Shown: piece after piece, positions 54,701 to 62,663 of the stretch
Layout of the letters: each line of letters opens with the position of its first letter
How positions within the stretch are numbered: the stretch's first letter is position 1
DNA from: Yeosuana aquiaggeris
GTDB lineage: Bacteria > Bacteroidota > Bacteroidia > Flavobacteriales > Flavobacteriaceae
Reading direction: 5' to 3'
NCBI RefSeq assembly: GCF_044003965.1
Contig: NZ_JBAWKC010000001.1
Location: 682,001-746,000, forward strand
DNA length: 64,000 nucleotides
The notes under the pieces: model-generated
The model's input: the letters and a program-made list of their open reading frames with translations, nothing else
What the model was told of the DNA's origin: nothing
Databases searched by the model: none
Position numbers and translations under genes: made by a program

Positions 54701-55287
54701 ATGGCTTTAATAATACTATCAGGAATAGCATCAATTTTAGAAATTTCATGAGACGTTCTGAAACCATCAAAAATGTTTAAAAATGGCACTCTTGATTTTA
54801 AGGTTGCCACTTGCGAAATCAATGCAAAATCCTGTGCTTCTTGTACAGAGCTACCAAATAACATGGAGTAGCCTGTTTGTCTTGTAGCCATGACATCTGA
54901 ATGATCTCCAAAAATTGATAAAGCGTGGGTTGCAATGGTTCTTGCAGCTACATGAATAACATTGGGTAATAGTTCTCCTGCTATTTTGTACATGTTTGGA
55001 ATCATAAGGAGTAACCCTTGTGATGCTGTAAATGTAGTAGTTAATGCTCCCGCTTGTAATGAACCATGAACAGCTCCTGCGGCGCCGCCTTCACTTTGCA
55101 TTTCAACAATTCTAGGAATATTGTTCCAAATATTTTTTTGTTCTTTTGAGCTATAAACATCTACATGTTCACCCATAGGAGACGCAGGTGTTATTGGATA
55201 AATAGCACAAACCTCGTTTGTTTTATGTGCTACTCTTGCTACAGCTTCATTGGCGTCACATATGAGCTTTTCAAATCCTTTTTCCAT
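51754..55287 (-). CDS. nifJ: Pyruvate:ferredoxin (flavodoxin) oxidoreductase
   Basis: 1177 aa, single-chain PFOR of normal length, with domains in order: pyrimidine-binding and TPP-related domain I, domain II, the gamma domain (FYGLGSDGTVGANKNSIKII, about 425), a 4Fe-4S ferredoxin domain with CTQCNKCVAICP and CTGCDLCVAVCP, and the C-terminal TPP domain with CSGCGETPY, ATGCSSIYGG and GDGWAYDIGYGGVDHV. It converts pyruvate and CoA to acetyl-CoA and CO2 while reducing ferredoxin. The ferredoxin gene stands upstream on the same strand; both share the CRP/FNR-like promoter architecture. It is oxygen-sensitive chemistry in a family mostly seen as aerobic. Confidence 0.97.
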   Translation of the reverse strand: MEKGFEKLICDANEAVARVAHKTNEVCAIYPITPASPMGEHVDVYSSKEQKNIWNNIPRIVEMQSEGGAAGAVHGSLQAGALTTTFTASQGLLLMIPNMYKIAGELLPNVIHVAARTIATHALSIFGDHSDVMATRQTGYSMLFGSSVQEAQDFALISQVATLKSRVPFLNIFDGFRTSHEISKIDAIPDSIIKAMMPEDKIMDHKKRSLDPDHPVIRGTSQNPDVFFQAREAANTFYANVPGIVQTTMDEFYTHTGRRYNLFDYIGHPEAERIIIIMGSGEGAVKETVNELIERGEKVGALLVRLYRPFSIENFIHAIPETVKKIAVLDRTKEPGSIGEPLYLDVISAISESDRAMPTVVGGRYGLSSKEFNPKMVKGVYDELLKAKPKNHFTVGIYDDVTHTNLEIDDYFTIKRTTINCMFYGLGSDGTVGANKNSIKIIGDTTDNYVQGYFVYDSKKAGAQTISHLRFGPDPIHSTYLIEKADFIASHQFNFIEKYNMLTDLKLGGTFLLNSPFSKEEIWDQLPKKLQKEIIEKEAEFYIIDASRVAQEANLGKRANTVLQTCFFAISGILPKDEAIQKIKDAIVKSYSHKGEKVVKMNFNAVDKSLENLEKVEYPKESSSEKPLLSAMTNAPDGFVKEVLEKILAGAGDELPVSAFPVDGTFPTGTTQYEKRGIADFIPIWDDADLCTQCNKCVAICPHAAIRSKVVNNDMLVGAPSSLKHVPAKGRPFDTATESYVLQVSPEDCTGCDLCVAVCPAVSKEIDDFKSINMRKILDNKTDEVNNWDYFVNLPYYDRNELQITNVKGSQFLEPLFEFSGACSGCGETPYIKLLTQLYGDSILIANATGCSSIYGGNLPTTPYKTNAFGRGPAWANSLFEDNAEFGLGMRLALTKKQEIAVDLLKSLEFLVGSEIVDAILSNPESTETEKSKKIADIEELKQTLKVLDNNDDAIKLSNLTEYLRKKAVWILGGDGWAYDIGYGGVDHVLASGEDINIMILDTEVYSNTGGQTSKATPLGASAKFSVSGKRTSKKNLALQAVSYQNVYVAQIAIGAKDLQTLKAIEEAAAYPGPSVIIAYSHCGEHGYDLKHGAEQQEKAVESGYWPLFRFDPQQPKGKKFRLDSKKPTIPLSDFMYNETRFTRVVKDDAVLGKQLLDQAQEEVNSQWERLEIYRDM

Positions 55288-55331
55288 AATACTTATAATT
55301 TGTTATTGTAAAATATATTAAATAAGTGGGG

Positions 55332-55374
55332 TGAAATTATAAACATTGAATCACTAATTCTATGACATATGTCA
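55332..55374 (-). promoter_or_regulatory. nifJ promoter with CRP/FNR-like dyad
   Basis: On the minus strand TGACATATGTCA (55374-55363, a perfect 12-bp palindrome) is followed after exactly 23 nt by TAATTTCA (55339-55332), a degenerate -7 element with two mismatches to TAnnTTTG. The start would be near 55328, 41 nt before the ATG. Confidence 0.6.
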
Positions 55375-55401
55375 GTAAAAGAAAAAAAGCAATTTTGGCG
55401 G

Positions 55402-55421
55402 AATATGATATAAATCATATT
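55402..55421. promoter_or_regulatory. Second, upstream CRP/FNR-like palindrome at nifJ
   Basis: AATATGAT and ATCATATT flank ATAA, giving a 20-bp perfect inverted repeat with core TGATATAAATCA (55406-55417). Its centre is 43 bp from the proximal dyad, near four helical turns, and about 83.5 bp before the predicted start, a class I-like position. Confidence 0.55.
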
Positions 55422-55447
55422 TGTTTAAAGGATTGATTTTAAACAAA

Positions 55448-55484
55448 AAAAAGGTATAGACAATTAATTAGTCTATACCTTTTT
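55448..55484 (-). terminator. Terminator after the ferredoxin gene
   Basis: AAAAAGGTATAGAC (55448-55461) pairs perfectly over 14 bp with GTCTATACCTTTTT (55471-55484) around a 9-nt loop; a T run follows on the minus strand. A second hairpin (AATATACTT 55485-55493 / AAGTATATT 55506-55514) lies just before it. So fdx is monocistronic. Confidence 0.88.
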
Positions 55485-55583
55485 AATATACTTAATTGAA
55501 TAAAAAAGTATATTAAAGATATTTAAGTAAGATTATTAAAAACAATATATTACTGTAATTTATTGGATTTAATAATTACATAA

Positions 55584-55934
55584 TTATTCGCCGTGTAACC
55601 AAGCTTTTTTAGCTAAAAGAACGTCTTCAGTTTCAACATGGTTTTCATCAAGAATACAACAATCTACCGGGCAAACAGAAGCACACTGTGGTTCATCATG
55701 GAATCCTTTACATTCAGTACATTTATCTGAAACAATAAAGTAGAATTCATCAGAAATCGGATCATTTTCAGCATCTGCATCAACCTCTTTTCCATAAGGT
55801 GTTGTAACAATTCCTTTTAAAGCAGTTTCATCTGAGTAAGACCAGTTTTGATCTGGCTCATAGATAGCATTGTTTGGGCATTCAGAAACACAAGCATCAC
55901 AGTTTATGCATTCATCAGTTATAATTATAGCCAT
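55584..55934 (-). CDS. 2[4Fe-4S] ferredoxin
   Basis: 116 aa. Cluster motifs CINCDACVSECP (about 9-20) and CTECKGFHDEPQCASVCP (about 74-91, with a stretched loop as in Alvin/Chromatium-type ferredoxins) are separated by a ~50-residue acidic insertion. It probably carries electrons from NifJ and KorAB; the genomic setting between them is strong support. It is divergent from korA with a shared regulatory dyad. Confidence 0.93.
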   Translation of the reverse strand: MAIIITDECINCDACVSECPNNAIYEPDQNWSYSDETALKGIVTTPYGKEVDADAENDPISDEFYFIVSDKCTECKGFHDEPQCASVCPVDCCILDENHVETEDVLLAKKAWLHGE

Positions 55935-55965
55935 AATTTTAAAATTTTATAATAATAATATGGTA

Positions 55966-56039
55966 CAATATTAAACTTAATTAGACTTTCATTAAATGAT
56001 AAAAATCATATTTCATATTAAAAAGTGAAATTATCTTTG
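55966..56039. promoter_or_regulatory. Divergent fdx/korA promoters sharing one CRP/FNR-like dyad
   Basis: The dyad TGATAAAAATCA (55997-56008) lies between both genes. Rightward, 23 nt later, TATCTTTG (56032-56039) is a perfect -7 element for korA, starting near 56043. Leftward, also 23 nt away, TAATATTG (55973-55966) has one mismatch and would start fdx near 55962, a 28-nt leader. One bound dimer could therefore serve both genes symmetrically. Confidence 0.65.
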
Positions 56040-56097
56040 GTCACATTAAATATAATGACGCTAAGTCATTTTTCATGAATTAATAATGGTTTAAATT

Positions 56098-57954
56098 ATG
56101 GTAACAGATAAAATGGAAGTCCATCCTGAAGTTTTAGAAGCTGTGGTGATTCGCTTTGTTGGAGATTCTGGTGACGGAATGCAATTAACCGGTACTCAGT
56201 TTTCAGATACTTCTGCTATGTTTGGTAATGATATTGCAACATTTCCTAATTATCCTTCAGAAATTAGGGCTCCTCAAGGTAGTTTGTATGGGGTTTCGGG
56301 GTTTCAAGTTCACATTGGAAGTGTTGAGGTAAGCACACCTGGAGATAATTTAGACCTATTAGTAGCTATGAATCCGGCTGGTTTAAAAACCAACTTATAT
56401 GCTTTAAAGCCGGGACACACCATTATTGTTGATTCAAATGCCTTTAACAAAAAGAACCTAGAAAAGGCACAATATGAAACCAATCCGCTTGAAGATCATA
56501 GTTTAGATAACTATAGAGTGATTCAGGCAGATATGACCTCTTTGACAAAAGAAGCCTTAAAAGATGTAGAAGGTTTAGACAATAAGGCGATCACAAGAAG
56601 CAAAAATATGTTTGCTTTAGGAATGGTATATTGGATGTATGGCAGAGCCAAAGAACACACAATTGAGTTTTTTAATAAAAAGTTTAAATCAAGCCCCCAT
56701 TTAATTGAAGCGAATACTAAGGTTCTTAATGCAGGTTATTATTTTGCTGAAACTTTAGAATTAATCCCTAATGCCTATACCATATCACCGGCAAAAATGC
56801 CTTCTGGAACCTATAGAGTTATTATGGGTAACACAGCTACTGCTTGGGGATTTTTAGCAGCTGCTGAAAAATCTGGTCTGGAACTGTTTTTAGGATCTTA
56901 CCCGATTACTCCTGCAACAGATATTTTACATGAATTGGTGAAGCATAAACATTTTGGTGTTAAAGCATTTCAGGCAGAAGATGAAATTGCAGGTATTTCA
57001 TCAGCAATCGGTGCTGCCTTTGCTGGAGATTTAGCAATTACTACTACTTCAGGTCCTGGATTAGCTCTAAAAGGAGAGGCCTTAGGATTGGCCATGATGA
57101 TAGAATTACCCTTGGTGGTAGTAAATGTGCAACGGGGCGGCCCTTCAACTGGATTACCTACTAAAACAGAACAGTCAGATTTATTACAAGCCATGTATGG
57201 CAGAAATGGTGAAAGTCCCGTCATAGTTATTGCGGCAAGTACACCAAGTAATTGTTTTAATTATGCATTTCAGGCGGCAAAACTGGCTTTAGAGCACATG
57301 ACCCCTGTTATATTATTAACGGATGGATATATTGCCAATGGCTCGGCTCCTTGGAAAATTGAAAGTATTGAAGATCTCCCAGAGATTAAGAATAATATTT
57401 CAAAAGGCTCAGTTGAAAACTGGCACCCGTATACAAGAAACGAAGATACTTTAGCCAGAAACTGGGGAATACCTGGAACTCCTGGATTTGAACATCGAGT
57501 AGGTGGTTTAGAGAAAGATAGTGTTACTGGTAATGTGAATCAAGCGCCAGAGAATCATGAAAAAATGACTAAAATTCGGGCAGAAAAGGTGAAGCGTGTT
57601 CAAAATTATATTCCTGAAATTAAAACCGAATTTGCTGAGTCAGGAGATTTATTGGTAATAGGCTGGGGAGGAACTTATGGTTCTTTACATTCAGCCGTAA
57701 AACAAATTAATAAAGAAGGTTATAAAAATATTGGATTTGCTCAATTTAATTATTTAAATCCATTACCAAAAAATACAGAAGACTTATTAAAAAAATTCAA
57801 AAAAATTGTGGTTTGTGAATTAAACAATGGACAGTTTGCCAAAGTTTTAAGAATTAATTTTAGTGGTTTTGAGTTTTTACAATTTAATAAGATTCAAGGA
57901 TTACCATTTGGAAATAATGAACTGATAGATGAATTTAAAAAACTAGTAAAATAA
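56098..57954 (+). CDS. korA: 2-oxoacid:ferredoxin oxidoreductase, alpha subunit with fused gamma domain
   Basis: 618 aa. Residues about 12-200 are the gamma domain (FVGDSGDGMQLTGTQF), which is a separate subunit in many systems; the alpha domain follows with GNTATAWGFLAAAEKS and SYPITPATDILHEL. Together with KorB it forms a CoA-dependent, ferredoxin-reducing enzyme. Bacteroidota homologues are annotated 2-oxoglutarate:ferredoxin oxidoreductase; branched-chain 2-oxoacids are an alternative. The promoter has a perfect -7 element and a CRP/FNR-like dyad. Confidence 0.93.
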   Translation: MVTDKMEVHPEVLEAVVIRFVGDSGDGMQLTGTQFSDTSAMFGNDIATFPNYPSEIRAPQGSLYGVSGFQVHIGSVEVSTPGDNLDLLVAMNPAGLKTNLYALKPGHTIIVDSNAFNKKNLEKAQYETNPLEDHSLDNYRVIQADMTSLTKEALKDVEGLDNKAITRSKNMFALGMVYWMYGRAKEHTIEFFNKKFKSSPHLIEANTKVLNAGYYFAETLELIPNAYTISPAKMPSGTYRVIMGNTATAWGFLAAAEKSGLELFLGSYPITPATDILHELVKHKHFGVKAFQAEDEIAGISSAIGAAFAGDLAITTTSGPGLALKGEALGLAMMIELPLVVVNVQRGGPSTGLPTKTEQSDLLQAMYGRNGESPVIVIAASTPSNCFNYAFQAAKLALEHMTPVILLTDGYIANGSAPWKIESIEDLPEIKNNISKGSVENWHPYTRNEDTLARNWGIPGTPGFEHRVGGLEKDSVTGNVNQAPENHEKMTKIRAEKVKRVQNYIPEIKTEFAESGDLLVIGWGGTYGSLHSAVKQINKEGYKNIGFAQFNYLNPLPKNTEDLLKKFKKIVVCELNNGQFAKVLRINFSGFEFLQFNKIQGLPFGNNELIDEFKKLVK

Positions 57955-57956
57955 TT

Positions 57957-58970
57957 ATGGAAGCAACTCTTGAAAAAAAATATACTTACAAGGATTTTGA
58001 AAGTGATCAGGAAGTAAGATGGTGTCCTGGATGTGATGACTATGTTATTTTACGCTCTATGCAAAAGGCACTTCCAGAAATGGGTGTTAAAAGAGAAGAG
58101 GTCGTATTTATTTCTGGTATTGGGTGTTCATCTCGGTTTCCATATTATATGAATACTTATGGTATGCACTCTATACATGGTAGAGCTCCAGCTATTGCGA
58201 CTGGCGTTAAACTGGCAAACCCAAATTTAAGTGTATGGGTTATGACAGGCGATGGAGACGCTATGGCCATTGGTGGTAATCATTTCATTCATGTGCTAAG
58301 AAGAAATATAAATCTAAACATTGTGTTGTTTAATAATGAGATTTATGGTTTAACTAAAGGACAATTTTCTCCGACCTCAATAGTTGGACAAAAAACAAAA
58401 TCCTCACCATATGGCAATACACAACCTCCGTTTAATCCTGGAGAATTGGCCATAGGTGCTAATGCAAGATTTTTTGGAAGAATAGGAGGAAATGTTCCTA
58501 AAGATATTTCTCAAATGCTCATACAAGCACATAATTTTAAAGGCACTTCGCTTATTGAAGTATTACAGAACTGCGTGATTTTCAATGACGGCTGTTACAG
58601 TAATATTACGAACAAAGATGTAAAGGAAGACAAGCAGATTTATTTAGAACACGGAAAACCTATGATTTTTGGTAAAAACCGGGATAAAGGATTGGTCTTA
58701 AACAAGCTTAAGCTGGAAGTTGTGACTATTGGAGAAAATGGCATCACTGAAGAGGATATTTTAGTGCATGACGCCAAGGAGAAAGATCCGACTATGCATC
58801 AAATGTTAGTGAGGTTACAATACCCAGTAGCAACAGGAATTATCAGAAGTTTTGATGATGTAACACTTGAAGAGCGTGAAGATGATTTAACTAGACAGGT
58901 TAAGAAAAATTCCAAGTTTACTAAAACCAATGATTTGTTCTTTTCTGGAGAAATATATATGGTAAAATAA
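57957..58970 (+). CDS. korB: 2-oxoacid:ferredoxin oxidoreductase, beta subunit
   Basis: 337 aa, TPP-binding subunit. It has the cluster-binding cysteines in VRWCPGCDDY and GIGCSSRFPYY, and the TPP motif TGDGDAMAIGGNHFIH with NNEIYGLTKGQ. It starts two bases after korA, so they are one operon. Acts with KorA to oxidise 2-oxoglutarate or a related acid and reduce ferredoxin. Confidence 0.93.
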   Translation: MEATLEKKYTYKDFESDQEVRWCPGCDDYVILRSMQKALPEMGVKREEVVFISGIGCSSRFPYYMNTYGMHSIHGRAPAIATGVKLANPNLSVWVMTGDGDAMAIGGNHFIHVLRRNINLNIVLFNNEIYGLTKGQFSPTSIVGQKTKSSPYGNTQPPFNPGELAIGANARFFGRIGGNVPKDISQMLIQAHNFKGTSLIEVLQNCVIFNDGCYSNITNKDVKEDKQIYLEHGKPMIFGKNRDKGLVLNKLKLEVVTIGENGITEEDILVHDAKEKDPTMHQMLVRLQYPVATGIIRSFDDVTLEEREDDLTRQVKKNSKFTKTNDLFFSGEIYMVK

Positions 58971-58982
58971 ATTCTTAAAAAC

Positions 58983-59025
58983 TGACTTATATCAGTAAAC
59001 ACGCAGATATTTACTACTAATTTTG
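58983..59025 (+). promoter_or_regulatory. nuoA promoter with CRP/FNR-like dyad
   Basis: TGACTTATATCA (58983-58994; arms ACTGA/TCAGT are perfect) is followed after exactly 23 nt by TAATTTTG (59018-59025), a perfect -7 element. The start would be near 59029, 21 nt before nuoA. No TTG -33 element is present. The stretch TGACnTATnTCAGTAA is shared with the nifJ palindrome. Confidence 0.7.
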
Positions 59026-59049
59026 AATTAATAATATTGAATACTTAAA

Positions 59050-59400
59050 ATGGGGTCTGAAGCTATCATTGTATTTTTACTAGCCGGAATTGTTTTAGTA
59101 GCAGGAGCAAATTTCTTATCAAATTTAATTTCGCACAAATCAGATAACGCTCAAAAACGAGAGCCTTATGAGAGTGGTATGACCACTATTGGACCTACTT
59201 GGGTTCAGTTTAAAGTGGGCTATTATTTGTTCGCCATCCTGTTTTTAATCTTTGATGTTGAGGTGGCCTTTTTGGTGCCTTGGGCTGTTGTTTTTAAAGA
59301 TTTTGGAGCGGTCGCTTTAATAGAAATATTTGTATTCTTATTGATATTAGGATTAGGGTTAATTTATGCATGGAAAAAAGGCGCGTTGAAATGGGAGTAG
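59050..59400 (+). CDS. nuoA: Complex I subunit NuoA
   Basis: 116 aa, three membrane helices. YESGMTTIGPTWVQFKVGYY and the DVEVAFLVPWAVVF motif are diagnostic for NuoA/ND3. First gene of the nuo operon; it is preceded by its own promoter and by korB on the same strand. The 3' end overlaps nuoB by 10 nt. Confidence 0.96.
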   Translation: MGSEAIIVFLLAGIVLVAGANFLSNLISHKSDNAQKREPYESGMTTIGPTWVQFKVGYYLFAILFLIFDVEVAFLVPWAVVFKDFGAVALIEIFVFLLILGLGLIYAWKKGALKWE

Positions 59401-59984
59401 AAGATAAAAAAAGATACATCTCTGAAGTTCAGGATAGAGATCACAAATTCACTGAAGATTTCCCGGGAAAAGTTATTCCCGCGGGTAATGGAGCTAACGT
59501 GATTGTTACTTCATTAGACAAAATAATCAATTGGGGACGATCAAATTCACTTTGGTCGCTTTATTTTGGTACCAGTTGTTGCGCCATTGAAATGATGCAA
59601 ACGGGAGCGGCCAGACATGATTATTCACGGTTTGGTTTTGAAGTGGCCCGCCCTTCACCACGTCAGGCAGATTTAATCATTATTGCAGGAACTATTGTCA
59701 ATAAAATGGCGCCTGTTTTAAGACGATTATATGATCAGATGGCAGAACCAAAATATGTGATTGCCATGGGTGCATGTGCTATTTCTGGAGGTCCGTTCTT
59801 TTATAACTCCTATTCGGTGGTTAAAGGTGCCGATCACGTCATTCCAGTTGATGTTTATGTTCCAGGTTGTCCACCCCGCCCAGAAGCTTTATTGCAAGGG
59901 ATGTTGATGCTTCAGGATAAAATTAGAACTGAAAACATGAAACATAAAGAGAATCCTGTTGATGGGTTTGATGAAGGTATTTAA
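59391..59984 (+). CDS. nuoB: Complex I subunit NuoB (N2 cluster)
   Basis: 197 aa from the ATG at 59391; an earlier in-frame ATG at 59370 lies further inside nuoA. The N2 [4Fe-4S] ligands appear in TSCCAIEMM, GACAISGG and VPGCPPRPEAL. It sits next to the quinone site of the peripheral arm and is the last electron carrier before quinone. Directly follows nuoA, overlapping it by 10 bases. Confidence 0.97.
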   Translation: MGVEDKKRYISEVQDRDHKFTEDFPGKVIPAGNGANVIVTSLDKIINWGRSNSLWSLYFGTSCCAIEMMQTGAARHDYSRFGFEVARPSPRQADLIIIAGTIVNKMAPVLRRLYDQMAEPKYVIAMGACAISGGPFFYNSYSVVKGADHVIPVDVYVPGCPPRPEALLQGMLMLQDKIRTENMKHKENPVDGFDEGI

Positions 59985-59994
59985 ATAACAAGTT

Positions 59995-60456
59995 ATGACT
60001 AATGAAGCCTTACAAAATTTACTAAATGACTGGATTCCGGAATTAGAGTTTTCTGAAGAAGAATCTCAGTTTTTAAATATTACAGTTACCCCTGAAAATC
60101 TTCATCAATTAATGTCAGACTTGAAGTCTAATAAGGAGACAAGTTTTGATTATTTATTCTGTTTAAGTGGTGTAGACTGGCAAACAGAACTAGGGGTTGT
60201 ATATCATTTAGAGTCAACTACCCACAGACATATTATTGTTGTAAAAGTAAAAACAGCTGACAGGGAAAATCCAACTTTAGACACCGTATGTGATATCTGG
60301 AAAACAGCTGAATTTCATGAAAGAGAGGTTTATGATTTCTTCGGAATAAAATTCAATAATCATCCTAATTTAAAACGTTTATTCTTAACTGAAGAATGGG
60401 AAGGTTTCCCGTTAAGAAAGGACTATGAAGATGAAATTAACATGGTTATTAAATAG
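59995..60456 (+). CDS. nuoC: Complex I subunit NuoC
   Basis: 153 aa 30-kDa subunit with EREVYDFFGIKFNNHPNLKRL and FPLRKDYE. It is separate from NuoD, unlike the NuoCD fusion of enterobacteria and many Bacteroides. Ten bases after nuoB, in the same operon. Peripheral-arm subunit. Confidence 0.96.
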   Translation: MTNEALQNLLNDWIPELEFSEEESQFLNITVTPENLHQLMSDLKSNKETSFDYLFCLSGVDWQTELGVVYHLESTTHRHIIVVKVKTADRENPTLDTVCDIWKTAEFHEREVYDFFGIKFNNHPNLKRLFLTEEWEGFPLRKDYEDEINMVIK

Positions 60457-60462
60457 GCGATT

Positions 60463-61584
60463 ATGGAAACACCTTTAGTTAAAAGCAATTTTAAATCAGA
60501 AGAATATTTCATTAATATGGGGCCTCAGCATCCTGCTACACATGGTGTGTTGCGTTTGTTGTTGACCATAGACGGTGAAATAATTAAAAAAGTGGAGCCA
60601 GATTTAGGCTATATCCATCGTTCTATTGAGAAAATGTGTGAGCGAGATAGCTATCAGCAAATAGTTCATCTTACAGACAGAATGGATTATTTGTCTTCTC
60701 ATATAAATAATGAAGCCGTTTGTTTAACAGTTGAAAATGCACTTCAATTAGAAATTCCAGACCGTGTAAAAGTAATTAGAACTATACTTGGAGAGCTTAC
60801 TAGAATAGCTTCTCACACGTTATGGTGGGGCGTTATGGGAATGGATGTTGGTGCTCTTACCACCTATTTTTATGGTTTCAGAGACCGGGAATTGATTAAC
60901 GATATCTTCGAAGAAACTTGTGGTGCACGATTAACCATGAATTATAATATACCCGGAGGATTGATGTTTGATATTCATCCAAACTTTGTGCAAAGAACTA
61001 AGGATTTCATTAAGCATTTTAAAACAAAATTACCGGAGTATGATACCTTACTAACAGGTAACGTTATATTTCAAAAAAGGACAAAGGGAGTTGGTATTTT
61101 AACTAAAGAAGATGCTATTTCATTTGGAGCGTCAGGACCAGTGGGACGTGCTTCAGGATATTCTTGCGATGTTAGAAAACATCATCCGTATAGCGCTTAT
61201 GATAAAGTAACATTTAATGAAGCTCTAAAAACCAAAGGTGACACCTTTGCAAGATATCAAGTTAGAATTCAGGAAATGTGGGAATCTATGGCAATCATAG
61301 AACAGTTAATTGACAACATTCCTGAAGGGGATGTGCAAGTAGCAACCAACGCCGTCATCAAATTACCAAAAGGAGAGTACTATCAAAAGGTAGAAACAGC
61401 GCGAGGAGAATTAGGAGTTTATATCATTAGTACAGGGACGAAAAACCCATACCGTGTCAAATTCCGCTCACCAGGATTTTCAAACTTATCCTTATTAAAT
61501 CATATTGCGGTTGGTGGAAAAATTGGAGATTTAGTGGCCTCTATGGCGACCCTTGACCTTGTAATACCTGATATTGACAGATAA
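60463..61584 (+). CDS. nuoD: Complex I subunit NuoD (49-kDa)
   Basis: 373 aa. NMGPQHPATHGVLRL near the N-terminus forms part of the quinone pocket; DLGYIHRSIEKMCE and the C-terminal LDLVIPDIDR are conserved. The next gene is nuoH, one base after the stop: nuoE, nuoF and nuoG that usually stand here are missing. Confidence 0.97.
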   Translation: METPLVKSNFKSEEYFINMGPQHPATHGVLRLLLTIDGEIIKKVEPDLGYIHRSIEKMCERDSYQQIVHLTDRMDYLSSHINNEAVCLTVENALQLEIPDRVKVIRTILGELTRIASHTLWWGVMGMDVGALTTYFYGFRDRELINDIFEETCGARLTMNYNIPGGLMFDIHPNFVQRTKDFIKHFKTKLPEYDTLLTGNVIFQKRTKGVGILTKEDAISFGASGPVGRASGYSCDVRKHHPYSAYDKVTFNEALKTKGDTFARYQVRIQEMWESMAIIEQLIDNIPEGDVQVATNAVIKLPKGEYYQKVETARGELGVYIISTGTKNPYRVKFRSPGFSNLSLLNHIAVGGKIGDLVASMATLDLVIPDIDR

Positions 61585-61585
61585 A

Positions 61586-62659
61586 ATGAGCACAATGAAT
61601 ATATCTTTAAATATAACAGAAACAATTCAAGAATGGCTCATGAGTATGATGCCAGAAGGCGCTGCAAGTATTGCTGCGATGGTATTAGTAGCCTTAATAT
61701 ATTTAGTAATTTTTGCTGTTGCAGGATTGTATTTGGTGCTTCTTGAACGTAAAGTTGCGGCCTGGTTTCAATTGCGAATTGGACCAAACAGAGTTGGATA
61801 TTGGGGCTTATTACAAACCATGGCTGATGCCTTAAAATTGGTTTCAAAGGAGTTAACAGGAACTATTAAAGCGGATAAATTTTTATACAATTTAGCACCT
61901 TATTTTGTAATCGTTTCATCATTAATGGCTTTAGCGGTTTTCCCTTTTACAAAGGAATTTCAGGCTTTCGATATTAATATAGGTATCTTCTTTTTAATAG
62001 CTATTTCATCAGTTGGTGTCATTGGTATATTACTTGGAGGTTGGAGCAGTAACAACAAGTTTGCTCTTATCGGAGCCATGCGTAGTGGTATTCAAACCAT
62101 AAGCTATGAATTGTCTGTTGGACTGTCATTACTAACCATGGTATTATTAACAGGGAGTTTACAATTATCAGAAATTGTTGAATCACAAAAAGAGGGTTGG
62201 CTTATTTTACAAGGACATGTGCCTGCTATTATAGCCTTTATGGTTTATATGATTGCCGGAACAGCAGAAACCAACCGAGCGCCTTTTGATATGGTTGAGG
62301 CCGAATCTGAATTAGGAGCAGGTTTCCACACAGAATATTCAGGAATGAAATTTGCCTATTTCTTTTTAGCGGAGTTTATAAACATGTTCATTATTGCAGC
62401 TATTGCAACAACGGTGTTTTTTGGAGCTTGGTTATCACCTTTCGGAATTACTGAATCTTTACCTTGGCTTGGCGTTTTTTGGTTCTTGGGAAAAACATTG
62501 ATACTGGTCTTTTTAATGATGTGGTTTAGATGGACTTTTCCACGTTTAAGAGTGGATCAATTGTTAACTCTGGAATGGAAATATTTGTTACCAATCAACT
62601 TAGTTAACATTTTGATAATGGCCATAATTGTTTGGTTGAACTTAACAATTAAATTTTAG
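61586..62659 (+). CDS. nuoH: Complex I subunit NuoH (ND1)
   Basis: 357 aa from the ATG at 61586 (the stop of nuoD is at 61584; a TTG inside nuoD is unlikely). Eight or so helices; LLERKVAAWFQLRIGPNRVG and the NRAPFDMVEAESELGAGFHTEYSGM loop are diagnostic. It holds part of the quinone chamber and joins the peripheral and membrane arms. Confidence 0.97.
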   Translation: MSTMNISLNITETIQEWLMSMMPEGAASIAAMVLVALIYLVIFAVAGLYLVLLERKVAAWFQLRIGPNRVGYWGLLQTMADALKLVSKELTGTIKADKFLYNLAPYFVIVSSLMALAVFPFTKEFQAFDINIGIFFLIAISSVGVIGILLGGWSSNNKFALIGAMRSGIQTISYELSVGLSLLTMVLLTGSLQLSEIVESQKEGWLILQGHVPAIIAFMVYMIAGTAETNRAPFDMVEAESELGAGFHTEYSGMKFAYFFLAEFINMFIIAAIATTVFFGAWLSPFGITESLPWLGVFWFLGKTLILVFLMMWFRWTFPRLRVDQLLTLEWKYLLPINLVNILIMAIIVWLNLTIKF

Positions 62660-62663
62660 ACAC

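Noticed and set aside
51754..55287. Several 60-100 aa plus-strand frames opposite nifJ
   Set aside because: Antisense shadows of a conserved gene with no recognisable protein features.
56056..56068. TGACGCTAAGTCA between the korA start site and its ATG
   Set aside because: It has symmetric arms but a 7-nt spacer and lies downstream of the predicted start, so it does not fit the regulon architecture; possibly a coincidence or a separate site.
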